The notes below the pieces were generated by a model. It saw only the letters and a list, made by a program, of their open reading frames with translations, did no database searches and was not told where the DNA came from. This document shows positions 45,640 through 56,897 of a stretch of DNA of 64,000 nucleotides, one piece after another. Position numbers and translations under genes: made by a program. Position 1 is the stretch's first letter. Each line of letters starts with the position of its first letter. This DNA is from Heterohyrax brucei (lineage: Eukaryota; Chordata; Mammalia; Hyracoidea; Procaviidae): positions 158,404,329 to 158,468,328 of the forward strand of contig CM053143.1 in the NCBI GenBank assembly GCA_028571685.1, read 5' to 3'.

Positions 45640-46315
45640 ATTTCCATGTGGGGAATAGAAAACAAAAAATCCTCACAACTACATAAATCAGTAGTATTAT
45701 GATAAGTGGAGAAAATATTGAAGTTATCAAAGACTTCACTGTACTTAGATTTGTAATCAGTGACCAGGGAAGCATCAATTGTGAAATCAAACAGTGAATT
45801 GCACTTAAGTAAATCTGCTGCAAAAAAAACTTCTTAAGTGCTTAGAAGCAAAGATATCCCTTTGAGGAACATGATATCTCTGACCAAAGTCATAGTATTT
45901 TCAGCCACCTTCTATGCACACGAAAACTGCAAAATGAATAAGGGAGACAGAAAAAGAATTGATGACTTATTTATGGTATTTGTGACAAATATGAACTAAA
46001 TAAAATGGACTTTGAAGAAGTACAGCCAGAAAGTTCCTTAGAAACAAATATGGCAGGAAGTTATCTCGTGCACTTTGGACACGTTATTAGGAGGGACAAG
46101 TCCCTGGAGAAGGACATCATGCTTGCTATAGTAAAACATCAACAAAAAAGAGGGAGAGCTGCAATGAGATGAACTGACTGCAATGAGATGAGTGACTGCA
46201 GTAATGGGCTCAAACATAACAATGATTATGAGGCTTGCAGAGAACTGGACAGTATTTCATGTTGTTGTACATAAGGGCTCTATGAGTCAAAACCAACTTG
46301 ATGGCACCTAAAAGG
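45640..46315 (+). mobile_element. RTE LINE, 3' part with intact tail
   Basis: AAAAAATCCTCACAACTACATAAATC, then ATTGAAGTTATCAAAGACTTCACTGTACTTAG, CACTTTGGACACGTTATTAGGAGGGACAAGTCC, GAAGGACATCATGC. It ends CTCTATGAGTCAAAACCAACTTGATGGCACC. The last 35 bases are the same tail that ends the AfroSINEs. Confidence 0.9.
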
Positions 46316-47341
46316 AACACGCCAGGAAAAACAAAGAGGAATAGCATCATATTTATCATCAAAAAAGAAGAATTCAAGATATATCATGAAATACAACACT
46401 GTCAGTGATAACAAAATGCATCTTCAAGGATAGCAGTTAATGTAATTTTTCAAATTTGTCACCAAGCATTAATACCAAACATGAAGAATCTGAATAATCT
46501 TATTAGCTTCGGCAGTCTGAAACTGATCAAACATGCAATCAAGTTACATTGACAATTACTAGTGATTGCAATATGAAGGTTGGAAACAAGAAAGAAGGAT
46601 CAGTAGTTGGAAAATATGGACTTGGGACAGAAACAACACAGGAAAGCAAATAACAGAATTTGTAAGATCAACAGTTTATTCATTGTAAATACTTTTTTAA
46701 ACAACATAAATGACAGTTATTCATGTGACCCTCACCAGATTAAATACATAGACTCAAGTCAACTATGTCTATGGAAGGAGATGATGGAAAAGCTCAATAT
46801 CATCAGTCACAACAATGTCAGGGCCAACTTCAGAAAAGACCACTGATAGTTAATATGCAAGTTCAATTTGAAGCAAAGAAAAATAAAACAAGTTGATGAG
46901 TACCAAAGCATGATCTTGAGTATATCCTAACCTGAATTTAGATACTATTTCAGTAATCAATTTGGTGCATTGAACACTAATGACTGAAAACTAGACTTGT
47001 GGAGTGGCAACATAGATGAAGAAATCAAAAGGTCATTAAAAAGACAGACATAAAAAGACCAAAATGGATGTTGAAGAGACTCTGAAACTTGCTCTTGAAC
47101 GTAGGAATGCTAAAGTGAATAGAAAAATTGCTGAAGTTAAACAACTCAACAGAACATTTCAAAAGACAGCTCAACTCAAAAAGAAAAGTATTTTAACATA
47201 ATGTGAAAAACCCGGATTTATAAAATGAAAAGATTTTCCTTCAACTTGAAAAATACTATGATCCACATTACTCAAGCTGAAAGAAACTGAGAAAAAAATT
47301 CAAACCTTGAGTTGCAGTATTCAACTATTCTATGGACAAAA

Positions 47342-47500
47342 TGGAAATTTTGATGATACAGTGTTTAAGAGCTATAGTTACTAGCCAAAATGTCAGTAGT
47401 TCAAATCCAACAGGCACTCCTTGGAAAATCGATGAGGCAGTTCTACTCTGTCCTGCAGGGTCACTATGAGTCAGAATCAACCTGATGGCCATGAGACAGG
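47342..47500 (+). mobile_element. AfroSINE, short form, in RTE
   Basis: GGAAATTTTGATGATACAGTG head, CTCCTTGGAAAATCGATGAGG body, GGGTCACTATGAGTCAGAATCAACCTGATGGCC tail. It is followed directly by a second SINE. RTE sequence (TTCTATGGACAAAAT / CCTATAGTGGGCAAAATATTG) flanks the pair and appears duplicated. Confidence 0.92.
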
Positions 47501-47504
47501 CAAA

Positions 47505-47595
47505 GTGAAGCCCTGCTGATGTAGTGGCTAACAGCGAGCTCTTAATCAAAAGATTGCCAATTTGCATCTTCTAGCTGCTCTTTGGAAACCCTATA
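47505..47595 (+). mobile_element. AfroSINE, 3'-truncated
   Basis: GAAGCCCTGCTGATGTAGTGGCTAACAGCGAGCTC head and GCTGCTCTTTGGAAACCCTATAG, where it stops before the tail. A 3'-truncated SINE points to recombination with its neighbour or a later deletion. Confidence 0.85.
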
Positions 47596-47796
47596 GTGGG
47601 CAAAATATTGAATGACAGAAGAAGCATCAAAAGAAGACTGAAGGAATACACAGAGATGCTACAACAACAAAAAAAAGTGGCAGGCATTCAACCATTTCAG
47701 AAGGTAGTATATGATCAAGATCTGATGTTACTGAAGGAAGAAGTCCAAGTATCACTGAAAGCACTGTCAGAAAAAAAAAAAAACAAGGCTCTGCAA

Positions 47797-49579
47797 TAAG
47801 GTAAGAAAAAAGAAATGAAGGGCATCTAAATTGGTGAGTAAGAAATACATGTGTCTCTATTTATAGTCAATAGGATCTTATACACAGACAACCCCAAAGA
47901 ATACACAAGAAAACCACTAGAACTCATAGAAGAGTTCTCCATAATATCAGAATCCAAGCAAGCACATAAAAATCAGTTGGATTCTTCTATAGCAATAAAG
48001 AGAGCTTTGAAGAAGAAATCATTAAATCAATATCAATATAATATTGTTTTATACAGTTATAGGAGGCTGTCCAACTGTTTTCTTTCTAGATGGAAGAGGA
48101 GAGGATGGAGAGGAGGGAATAGGTGTTTGTTAAGAAGATACTAGAAGTAAACAGTGAAAAGGAGTGGTGTGATGCCATGCAGTGAGGAGAGCAAATGGAG
48201 CTGAAGATAGGAAGGGCACACAAACTTGATCTGGATTGCATATCTTCACTTAATCATAATTAAAATATATATATACACTTAAAAAATAATAAATCTAACC
48301 AGAAACAGAAAAAAATCTATTGATAGAAAATTCCAAGACACTACCATAAGAAATCAGGGAATCTACTTAAGTGGGAAAACATACCTTGTTCATCCACAAA
48401 AAGACTCAACATTATGAAAAAGTCATTTCTACCCAAAGCAATCTACAGTTACAGGGAAATCTTGACCCAAATTTCAATGAGAATTTTTAATGAGATGGAG
48501 GAACAAATCACCAACTTCACATGGAAAAGGAAGAGCCCCCAGGTAAGTAAAGCATTACTGAAGAAGAACAAAGTGGGAGACCTCACACTACCACAATTTA
48601 GAAACTATTATACCTCTGTAGTAGTCAAAACAGCCTGGTACTGATACAGTAACTGATACATAGATCAATGGAATGTAATTGAGAATCCAGACATAAATTC
48701 ACCAACCTATGAGCAGCTGCTATTTAAGAAAGACTCAAAGTCTAATAATTGTGGAAAGATAGTTGTTTAGAAAATGGAGTTGCCATAACTGGATATCCAG
48801 ATGCAAAAAATGAAACAAAAAGCACCTAAGTGAATTTGTATAACACAGTTGTTATAAGAAAATGTTCTGCATCCCACTTTAGTGAGTGGCATCTGGAGTC
48901 TTGAAAGCTGAGTGAGTGGCCATCTAAGGTGCATCAGTTGTTCCCAACCCAACTGGAGAAAAGGAGAACATTGAAGACAAAAGGAAAACATTATGCCAAG
49001 AAACAGAAGGGCCACATAAACCAGATTCCAACAGCGTGAGACCAGAAGAACTAGAGTATACCCAGCTGTCACCAAAGATCATCCCGAAGGGAACACAACA
49101 GAGAGTCCCAGATGGTTTAGAAGAAGAGTAGGATGCAGAACTCAAATTCAAGTAAAAAGAATAGACTTAATGGTCTCACTAGGGACAGAAAAACTCATGA
49201 AGACATGGTCCCTGGGCTTTCTGTTAACCCAGAATGGAAAACATTCCCAAAGCTAAGTCTTCAGACAAAGATTAGACTGAACTATAAAACACAAAATAAC
49301 ACTCCAGACAATAGACTGTTTCTTAGTTCAAGTAGATACACAAGACTAAATGTGTAGCTCCTGTCCAGAGGCACATCAGAAGGTAGAAAGGGACAGGAAC
49401 TGGTTCTATAGACACAGGAAATCCAGGGTGGAAAGAGGGGAGTGTGCTGTCCTATTATAGGGATTGTAACTAGGATCACATAACAATACGTATAGACATT
49501 TTTGTATGAGAAGCTACCTTGAGCTATAAAGTTTCCTATAAAACACAATTAAAAAATATAAACTAAAAAAAAAAAATGG
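47797..49579 (+). mobile_element. L1 inserted in RTE, with target duplication
   Basis: RTE is split at AAGGCTCTGCAA (47785-47796) and resumes at CAGGCTCCAGCAA (49580-49592), a diverged target duplication. The insert holds L1 ORF2 from after the FADD box (ILYTDNPKEYTRKPLELIEEF), the post-RT region (LPKAIYSYREILTQISMRIF, VVVKTAWY), a long 3' UTR and an A12 tail at 49565-49576. Frames are broken. 5'-truncated, as usual for L1. Confidence 0.9.
48070..48270 (+). mobile_element. L1 3' terminus nested in L1
   Basis: ATGGAGAGGAGGGAATAGG, GTTAAGAAGATACTAGAAGTAAACAG and GTGTGATGCCATGCAGTGAGGAGAGCAAATGGAGCTG, ending TCACTTAATCATAATTAAAATATATATATAC, match the terminus at 62618-62787. It interrupts the ORF2 of the surrounding L1. 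Confidence 0.75.
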
Positions 49580-49779
49580 CAGGCTCCAGCAACTGATGGA
49601 ATTCCACCTAAGATGTTTCAATAAGCAGATGCTGCAGTGGAAGTGCTCACTCATCTATGCCAGGAAACTTGGAAGGCAGCTATCTGACCAACTGACTAGA
49701 ATAAATATATGTTACTATTGCAAAGAAAAGTGATCCAGCTGAATGCAGAAATTATCAAATAATATCTTTAGTATCACCA

Positions 49780-49942
49780 AAAAACAAACTAAATCCACTG
49801 CTGTCAAGTCAATCCCATTCATAGCAGCCCTATAAGATGGGCTAGAACACTTCATAGAGTTTCCAAGGAGCAGCTGGCAGATGCAAACTGCTGACCTTTG
49901 TGTTAGCAATGTAGCAGTTACCTATCATGCCATTAAAGTTTT
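49780..49942 (-). mobile_element. AfroSINE, short form, in RTE
   Basis: Antisense from AAAAAACAAACTAAATCCACTGCTGTC to AGCAGTTACCTATCATGCCATTAAAGTTTTC. Confidence 0.92.
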
Positions 49943-50132
49943 CTTTAACATCATAGACAAGTAAAGTGATGCTGAGGGTAATTCAAAATTAGTCTTAGCA
50001 ATCATCAGTAGGGAGCAACCAGAAAGTCAAGCCGTAATCTGAAGATAATGTGAAGCCAGACATACCATTGCTGATGTCTGACGGATCTTGGCTGAATCCA
50101 GAGAACAGAAGAAAGATGTTTACTATGTTTTT

Positions 50133-50153
50133 TTATTATTATTATTATTATGG
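50133..50153. repeat. (ATT)n microsatellite inside the RTE motif A codons
   Basis: Six to seven ATT units directly precede GGAAAGGCATTTGACTGTGTGG, replacing the TTTATTGACTATGC codons seen in the 33010 copy. The catalytic aspartate of motif A is therefore lost. Confidence 0.85.
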
Positions 50154-50825
50154 AAAGGCATTTGACTGTGTGGATCATAACAAATTAGTTATAATTTTGC
50201 AAAGAATGAAAATTGCAGAATATTTAACTTTGCTCATGTGGAGCAAAAAAAGAAATGATGAAAGGTGTGTCAGGGTTCTATCCTTTCACCTAACTTATTC
50301 AGTCTGTACACTGAGCAAGTAATCTAAAAAGCTGGAGTATGTGAAGAAGAATACAGCATCTGGAATGGAGGCAGTCTCCTCAACAGCTGTGATACACCAA
50401 TCAGAAAACCTTACTTGCTGAAAGTCAAGTGGATTTGAATTATGTTCTAATGAAGATCAAAGACTACAGACTTCAGTGTTGATTATACATTAACACAAAT
50501 AAAATAAAAATCCCCACACCTGGACTAATAAACAACATTATGATATACAAAGAAAATACTGAAATTGTCAAGAATTTCAACTTGGATCTACAGTTAACAC
50601 CTATGGGAGCAGCAGTCAAGTAATGAGTCAATGCATTTCATTGGCTGAATATGCTACAAAGGACCTCCAAAATGTTGAAAAACAAAGCCATCACTTGAAG
50701 GACTAAAGTAAACCTGACCAAAGTTATGTTGTTTTTAATGTCTTCACATGCATGCAAAATCTGGACATTAAAAGAGAAGACCAAAGAACTAATGCCTTTG
50801 AATTATAATGTTGATGAAAGAGATA

Positions 50826-51387
50826 CATGTGTTATTCCTACTTTTTGTCATTTGCCTTGAATTCAGCCCCGTATGGATTGATCTCCTCTCTATAGGGAAA
50901 AAAGACTGAAAATTCTAGTTGTTATTATTTTCCTTAATCAAGTCCCACAGATTCTGCTTTAAAGCCATGTATAGTACTAGAATCTTGGGAGATATTTAGT
51001 GTTGCCAAAGTATCTCCTGGTAGCCTTGGTCTGATTTCAACAATTTACACATGATATTTAATTTTACATATGTTTAACTGATAACGATTACTCATGTTCT
51101 TTGAAATGTTGCATATTTTAGACACAAAATAGCAATGAGACTCAGAATTTCTTTCTACCTTGAAAGAGTGGTAGCTGGGTAGTGAGGGAAGGATTCTATT
51201 ATAAATAATTTAAGAAGAACTCAATCAAACTTTCAATGATTTTTTTTGTTGACTGTGTTTTAATGTCAAATATTAATATAGGTAACTAAATGCATAAGAA
51301 TGAAGCAAGAATATAGTTGTAAATTGTATTACCCCACAGAAAAAAGTCCTAGTGATCTAATTCTGCAAAGATTACTACTAAAAATCA
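50826..51387. other. Unassigned AT-rich sequence
   Basis: No gene or repeat recognised. Confidence 0.4.
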
Positions 51388-51458
51388 CATGAAAGAGTTC
51401 TAGTCTGTAAGACATGGGGTCACTATCAGTTGGAATCAACATGATAGCACAGCGTTTT
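51388..51458 (+). mobile_element. AfroSINE 3' half fragment
   Basis: ACATGAAAGAGTTCTAGTCTGTAAGACATGGGGTCACTATCAGTTGGAATCAACATGATAGCAC. Head and first part of body are missing. Confidence 0.75.
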
Positions 51459-51509
51459 GGTGTCTCCGAGTTTAGAACAGATATTTTTTCTGCCATGCCA
51501 TAAAAAGAA

Positions 51510-51547
51510 TGTGTATGTGTGTGTGTGCACACACATGCATGTGTGTA
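51510..51547. repeat. (TG)n-(CA)n palindromic microsatellite
   Basis: GTGTATGTGTGTGTGTGCACACACATGCATGTGTGT; the TG run passes into CA and back to TG, so it can fold on itself. Confidence 0.85.
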
Positions 51548-52417
51548 GTATTTATGTAATTCTACACTAAAACAAGCAAATCAGACATACATAAAGTTTA
51601 AATGAACTGTATTTGGCTAGAGGAGAGATTCAACTTTGCAAAGGAAACAGCAGAAATAGCAAGCAACCTTTAACAAGAATAGTTCTAGCAAGAATAGCTG
51701 TAATTGTTTCAAGAAAATGAAAAAAAAAAATTGCTCCTCTTATTCTGTGTGATTTCTGCTATGTCATTTCAGTTTAGAAATTGACCATAAGGTAAATCGG
51801 GGTCATGAGAAAGCTAGCTTAGTAGGTTTTATGAGGATGATTAATTTTAAAAATCAATGAAATGAAAGGAAGTTATAGGCAGGCTACAGTAATCTTAAAT
51901 TTATGTTACCCTTCACTATTTCTTGAGAATTTCTTTATTATTGTAATAGAGCATCTCTTCACTATATATTATTTAAGGTTCTAAGTTATATAAAATCATA
52001 TCTTTCCTGGGAAGTTTTAGTACAAAAGGAAGTATTAGAGGTTATTTAGGTAGCCTGTGAAAAAATCCAGAAGGACTACAGAATCAGATTTGAATACTAC
52101 ATGAAAAAAAATTTTTTTTTTTCAATTTTATTCTCCCAGAATATGCCTCATTATCACAGGATTCCTATCACAGGCAACTCAGTAAAGTCACCCTATTCTG
52201 TTTGGTGCTTATGACGCTATGCACCAGTCTCTGACCCTCTGCCATAAGTAACCAGAAGACTCAAATAGCTCCAATAGCATGCCAAAGAAAAATGCATCTC
52301 CCCACATATACCTAGGGTTCTATATTTCTTATTTCCCTTTGCAAGTCTCATGGTGGACCTATTCCTTTCCTTAACCTAAACAATATCTAGAACCCTTGAG
52401 AAATGCGGTTTTATTAT
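51548..52417. other. Unassigned AT-rich sequence
   Basis: A-rich and T-rich runs at 51720 and 52110. No gene or repeat recognised. Confidence 0.45.
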
Positions 52418-53334
52418 TAGACAAATATCTTAGTTTCTTAAGTTGCCATAAACACATACCACAAGTTTGGTAATTTTTAAAGAACAGATATTTATTGTTT
52501 CATATTTTGGAGGTCATAAATTCAAATTTAGAGTGTCTGTAGGACCAAGCTCTCTCTATTCTAGGGGTGACTGAACCTCTCTTTCAGCTAGTGCAGCCTT
52601 GGCGTTTCTTGCTATTCCTTGGCTTGTAGAGAGACCTTGATCAGCTGTTCTTTCGCCATTGTTAAAATTTCCTTTGGGGTCTATCCTTCTACTTTAGAAA
52701 ATGCCACTCAGAAGGGATTAAGATTAAATCCTATTGTATTTCAGTATGATTTCATTAAGTGAACTATTAACATGTGTCATGAATTGAATTGTGTCCCCCC
52801 ATAAATCATGTGCAGCAATTTGCCTAGGTCATGATTTCTGGTATTGTGTAGTGCTTGTGTATGTTGTAAACTCTGATTCTATACTGTTAATGAGGGAGCT
52901 TAGGTGGTGGTAGTGTTGGTAGGGCAGGACTCAACATAAAATTTATTGTACCTTGAGGCAATCTATTGAGATACGAAAGAAAGAAGCTAGCAGGGAGATT
53001 TGGGGATATCATACTATCAAGAAGCAGTGCTGGGAGCAGAGTGAGTCCTTTGCAAAGGACGTGTAATAACTGTGCCTCATAATTTCCCGGTCTGGGAGAA
53101 AAAGCATTTTCCTGAAAGCCAACAGAGAAACCCTGGTGCTCATGCCCTGAGTTTGCACTTGTAGTCTAGTGGACCGAGACAGAAGTAAATTTGTCTTTCT
53201 AAAATCATCCACATGTGATATTTCTGTTACAACATCTGCAAAGAAAAGCCCTCTTTTCCCTCTCAAGATCATATTTACTGGTACAGGTATTATCTTTAAT
53301 CTGTCTTTTGGCAGAACATAATTCAATCTATAAC
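52418..53334. mobile_element. Old LTR-like repeat hosting a younger LTR
   Basis: Left arm: ATCTTAGTTTCTTAAGTTGCC, TTATTGTTTCATATTTTGGAGG, GCGTTTCTTGCTATTCCTTGGC. Right arm from 53237: CTGCAAAGAAAAGCCC..AAGATCATATTTACTGGTACAGG..CAGAACATAATTCAATCTATAAC. Together they follow a widespread mammalian LTR-type repeat whose name I will not assign. The LTR at 52775 splits it. Confidence 0.6.
52775..53231 (+). mobile_element. Solo LTR, ERVL/MaLR-like, nested in older LTR
   Basis: It begins TGTCATGAATTGAATTGTGT and shares GCAGCAATTTGCCTAGGTCATGATT, GTTAATGAGGGAG and GGGCAGGACTC with the LTR at 20797. ACATG (52770) and ACATC (53232) are a 4/5 target duplication. Its right end stops at CTGTTACA, about 20 bp short of the end seen in the two sister copies. 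Confidence 0.82.
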
Positions 53335-53920
53335 GAGACAGAAGAGGTAATATATAGGTATTAAGACAATCTACACAATAAATTTAGTCTAACATTTCAA
53401 CCACTCAGCACCCATGCAAATACAAAATTATCTAAAAATAAGCAACCGTAACAAAACAGTGTCATTAGCATAATTTCTCTTCATAAAAATACAGTCTACT
53501 TAATCACTGGCCTAAAGTAAAGAGGTTCCATTTTATTTGTCACTATAGCTATCTCTGAATTCTGTTCATTTCTCCCAATGTTGAGTGTGACAATCCTGTA
53601 AGAATATAAACTAGTCAGACATGACTCCATGGTAGGGGAAGAACTAATTTATATATTGAATGACAGCTGGTATACCCTGACAAAATTTATAGAGAAAAGC
53701 AAGAGAGGAAAAAGGAAAACACATTGGCATATATTAGTATGTTCATCATGGGAGGGCAATCTGCTTTCAAGTTTCCAAGTCAGGCTAGCTACATGGAGGT
53801 CACTGACTCAGAAAATTCTGATAAGGAGATTGATAACAGGTCTCACTCTCTCTCCAAGTTTCTTCTTTTGTCAGACAATTGTTCTTTCCTATATTGAACT
53901 CACAGAACTTTCTGTCTCCA
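53335..53920. other. Unassigned sequence
   Basis: No gene or repeat recognised. Confidence 0.4.
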
Positions 53921-54081
53921 AAGCCAAAGCCACTGATTTCAAGTCAATTTCAACTCATTGTGACCATATAGGTCAGAGTAGAATTAACCCATAGAATTTT
54001 CAAGGAGAACCTCATGGATTTGAACTGCTAACCTTTCAGCCAGCAGACATAGCAATTACCCACTGTGTCACCAGGGTCTCC
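53921..54081 (-). mobile_element. AfroSINE, short form
   Basis: Antisense from AAAGCCAAAGCCACTGATTTCAAGTC to CCCACTGTGTCACCAGGGTCTCC. Confidence 0.93.
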
Positions 54082-55029
54082 ATGGCTACCTATAACTACT
54101 TATTTGTACAGAACTAATCTTGTAGCTGGGGGGAAGCTGGTCACAGGGTCACAGTGCTGTTTGCTCCTGAACAAAGTCATGTTGCTGGTCACATGGTTGT
54201 TATAACACCACCTTTTCTTACCTCTCCATCTTTTCTGTTGTTTCTGTGTCAGTCAGCACATACACATCTTTGGTTTATTTATACAAGCTCTAGGTCTGAC
54301 GTTATCTTTGTTCTCTCATACATGCTACAGTGGAGTGCATGCACAAAAATGACTAAAAATCTCACTCTTGGACTGAAGCCTCTGCAGAGAACTTGGCTTC
54401 TGATAAACCCTACTCCACTTAGTTGGTTACTGTGAATAATAAGAACATGCAACCACAGTAGTAAGTTGTATGATTATTTATTCTGATCCAAAGAGCCTTG
54501 CAAACTCTCTTTTGTTTCACTCAGCCATGTTTGTAAAAAAAAAAAAAAAAAAAAAAATGTGTATGGAAGAAAACATTTGGCTAGATCCTAAAATTCTCAT
54601 TTCTGAAATAAGTCACAAGGTAATGATTGATACGAAAAAAAATCCTTCTTTACACTACACTCTTTCCCCATTTTTTCTTGTCTTCATTGAGTAACTCTGA
54701 TAGACCTATTCCGTGCTTCTCTGCTAGCTTCTGGTGATGATAAGAAACCATTGGAATTACTTGACTTAGAGATAAATCTTTATATGGCCATAACTTCCCT
54801 GTCTCTGTATATTTTCTATTCTTTTATAAAAAAACACTAGTGTTATAGGATTATAATCTGCCCTACTCTTCATGAGCTCCTGTTAATCTAATTGCTAACA
54901 CCTTCAACTACTATACTTTCAAACAGGATCATATTCACACTTACAGGGGTCAGGTCATCAGCATCTTTTTGGAGGAAACAACTCATTTCCCCACAATATT
55001 GTGGTGCTTTGGGCCAAGATCTATAAAGA
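54082..55029. other. Unassigned sequence with an A23 run
   Basis: A run of 23 A lies at 54535-54557 with no retroposon body that I can recognise upstream (54440-54534). No gene was recognised. Confidence 0.4.
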
Positions 55030-55737
55030 AGCAAAACCGATAAATCATATAAATACATATAGCAACTTATATCAAGGAAATGATTCGTGGCTATAAATCA
55101 AAATCAAACCCCTGCTGTCAAATCATTTCTGACTTATAATAACCCAATAGGACAGAGTATAACTGTTCCACAGAGTTTCCAAGGAGTGCCTGGTGGATTC
55201 CAACTGCTGACTTTTTTGGTTAGCAGATGTAGCATTTAACTACTGTGCAACCAGGTTTTCTTAGGTGGCTGTAGAGTCTGGAAAATCACAGATCAGTGGG
55301 TAAGGCTAGAGGCTTCTCCTGACTCATTTAGTTCTATGGACTGGTAAACCTAAGATAGGCAAATCAAATGACAGAGGCTGGCTCAGCAGCTGCAATGGAG
55401 ATTGAATTCCAAGATTGGTAGACAAGACTGCAGGTAAGCTGCTGGCTCAAATTCCGAGAAGCTGAAGTCAGAAGAAGTGAAGCCAGCTTTAGGATCCAGA
55501 ATTTAGAGCAAGTCAAAGCCTTTAAGCCTCACCAGAAAGTCCACCTATATTGGATATAAGCCACTCCCCCAAGGAAACTCCCTTTGGAGTGATTGTCTAC
55601 TCATAACAGGTCTTATCATGGAGGTGAACATGTTGTATCAGATTTGATCATGGAGTTGACTACATCATTATATGGCTGCCAAAGCTTCTGAGAATCATGG
55701 CCTAACCAAATTGACACACAGCTTTAACTATCACTTA
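55030..55737 (+). mobile_element. LTR, MLT2-like (ERVL), with nested SINE
   Basis: Landmarks: ATCAAGGAAATGATTCG, CAGAGGCTGGCTCAGCAGC, TGGATATAAGCCACTCCCCCAAGGAAACTCC, CATTATATGGCTGCC, and the end GAGAATCATGGCCTAACCAAATTGACACACAGC..AACTATCAC, which follow the MLT2 pattern. Related to the copy at 55990. Confidence 0.65.
55103..55260 (-). mobile_element. AfroSINE, short form, in MLT2-like LTR
   Basis: Antisense from AATCAAACCCCTGCTGTCAAATC to TAACTACTGTGCAACCAGGTTTTC. Confidence 0.93.
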
Positions 55738-55989
55738 TAGTAAGAAGATCAGATCACCTCAGAAAATTCCTTTATGGGCAGGCATCAACTTCAGTGGATC
55801 CACTATATGGTTGCAATTCTATTTTCTGTTGTTAATTAGGATTAACATTCCAAGCCAAAAGAATATTCAGTTAATCTTTGTGTCTATCTATGTAAGTGAG
55901 AAATTAAAATTAGTACCATATTCTGCCCCATATCCTCCTAAATGAAATGACTGTGGAGTCTTTCAGTGAAAGCAATATTTCATCAGCTA

Positions 55990-56465
55990 TTTAAATTTCC
56001 TAAACAAAACCAGGGAAATGTAAGTGTAATTACATAAAGAGAGATTTATTACAAGGGAATGACTTTATGCCATCATGAGGACTAGCAAGTTCTAAATCCA
56101 TGAGTCAGCTGGCAGGCCAAATGGGTATGCTGGCTCAGGGGGTGTTGAGGTTTGCCAAATCCAAAATCTACAGATTAGGCAGCAGGCTGAAGTCTTCTGC
56201 AGGCTTATATCCCAAGAACCACAGTTCATGCAATGAGAAGATTACAGAGAGTGTGAACAAGACCTGATAAAATACCTATGCTTACACTAGAAGCAACCTA
56301 CAACTTGAAAAAAATTCCCCTTTCAACTATTCGCTCATATCAGATAACATCATGGAGACGATTACATTATAAAACATTGGAATGGCAATCAGTCCAATTT
56401 TCACAAAAACATTGAGAATCCCAGACTAGCCAAATGTACACATATTGTTAATCACCCCAGTCTCA
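55990..56465 (+). mobile_element. LTR, MLT2-like (ERVL), second copy
   Basis: AGAGAGATTTATTACAAGGGAATGAC, GGACTAGCAAGTTCTAAATCCATGAG, GCTGGCAGGCC, CCCCTTTCAACTATTCGCTCATATCAG, GGAGACGATTACATTATAAAAC and GAATCCCAGACTAGCC run parallel to the 55030 copy. Same orientation, about 250 bp away. Confidence 0.6.
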
Positions 56466-56551
56466 AACCAGCAGAACAAAGACTTTTAGAGGTGAGGCTC
56501 AAAACTTTGAAGTATATAAATATAGATTTGTACAGTACATATATTTTCAAG

Positions 56552-56600
56552 AGTATATATATATATGCATGTATATACACATATGTACACATGTATGTAA
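56552..56600. repeat. (AT)n / (GTAT)n tract
   Basis: GTATATATATATATGCATGTATATACACATATGTACACATGTATG, imperfect. Confidence 0.8.
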
Positions 56601-56897
56601 GTCTATCAGTGTGTTGTGCCACTCCTACGTCTGTTCATGGTATTAATACTCTCATAAACAGTATTTGTTAGAAATGGCACCATATATTAGTGAGTGATTT
56701 AAGACATAACTCATTGACTAGGCTAGCACTCTGAGCTTGTGAGACGGAGTCTCTCAATGTTGTAAGTAGATCTTCAATTAACCTAATTCAGTAATCTGTA
56801 AGTAAGGGTACAAGGGAAGTAGTTTAAAAGTAGTAGTTTTGTTATTACAAGAGATATCTCAATAAATTCCAGGAAATTGAAATTCTAGTCATTTTAC

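Larger units (their letters stand above)
46325..50825 (+). mobile_element. RTE LINE, longest copy, endonuclease to post-RT, split by nested insertions
   Basis: Pieces in order: endonuclease domain (46325-47057; GTGATTGCAATATGAAGGTTGGAAAC, GGAAAAGCTCAATATCATCAGTC), linker (47058-47341), continuation (47596-47796; TCAAAAGAAGACTGAAGGAATACACAGAG), RT fingers (49580-49779) and RT palm to connection (49943-50825; KAFDCVDHNKL). Two SINEs, an L1 and another SINE interrupt it. It stops near 50825 without its 3' tail, so the end was lost by deletion. Numerous stops. Confidence 0.88.

Noticed and set aside
54535..54557. A23 run as the tail of a processed pseudogene
   Set aside because: I see no cDNA-like sequence, polyadenylation signal or target duplication around it.
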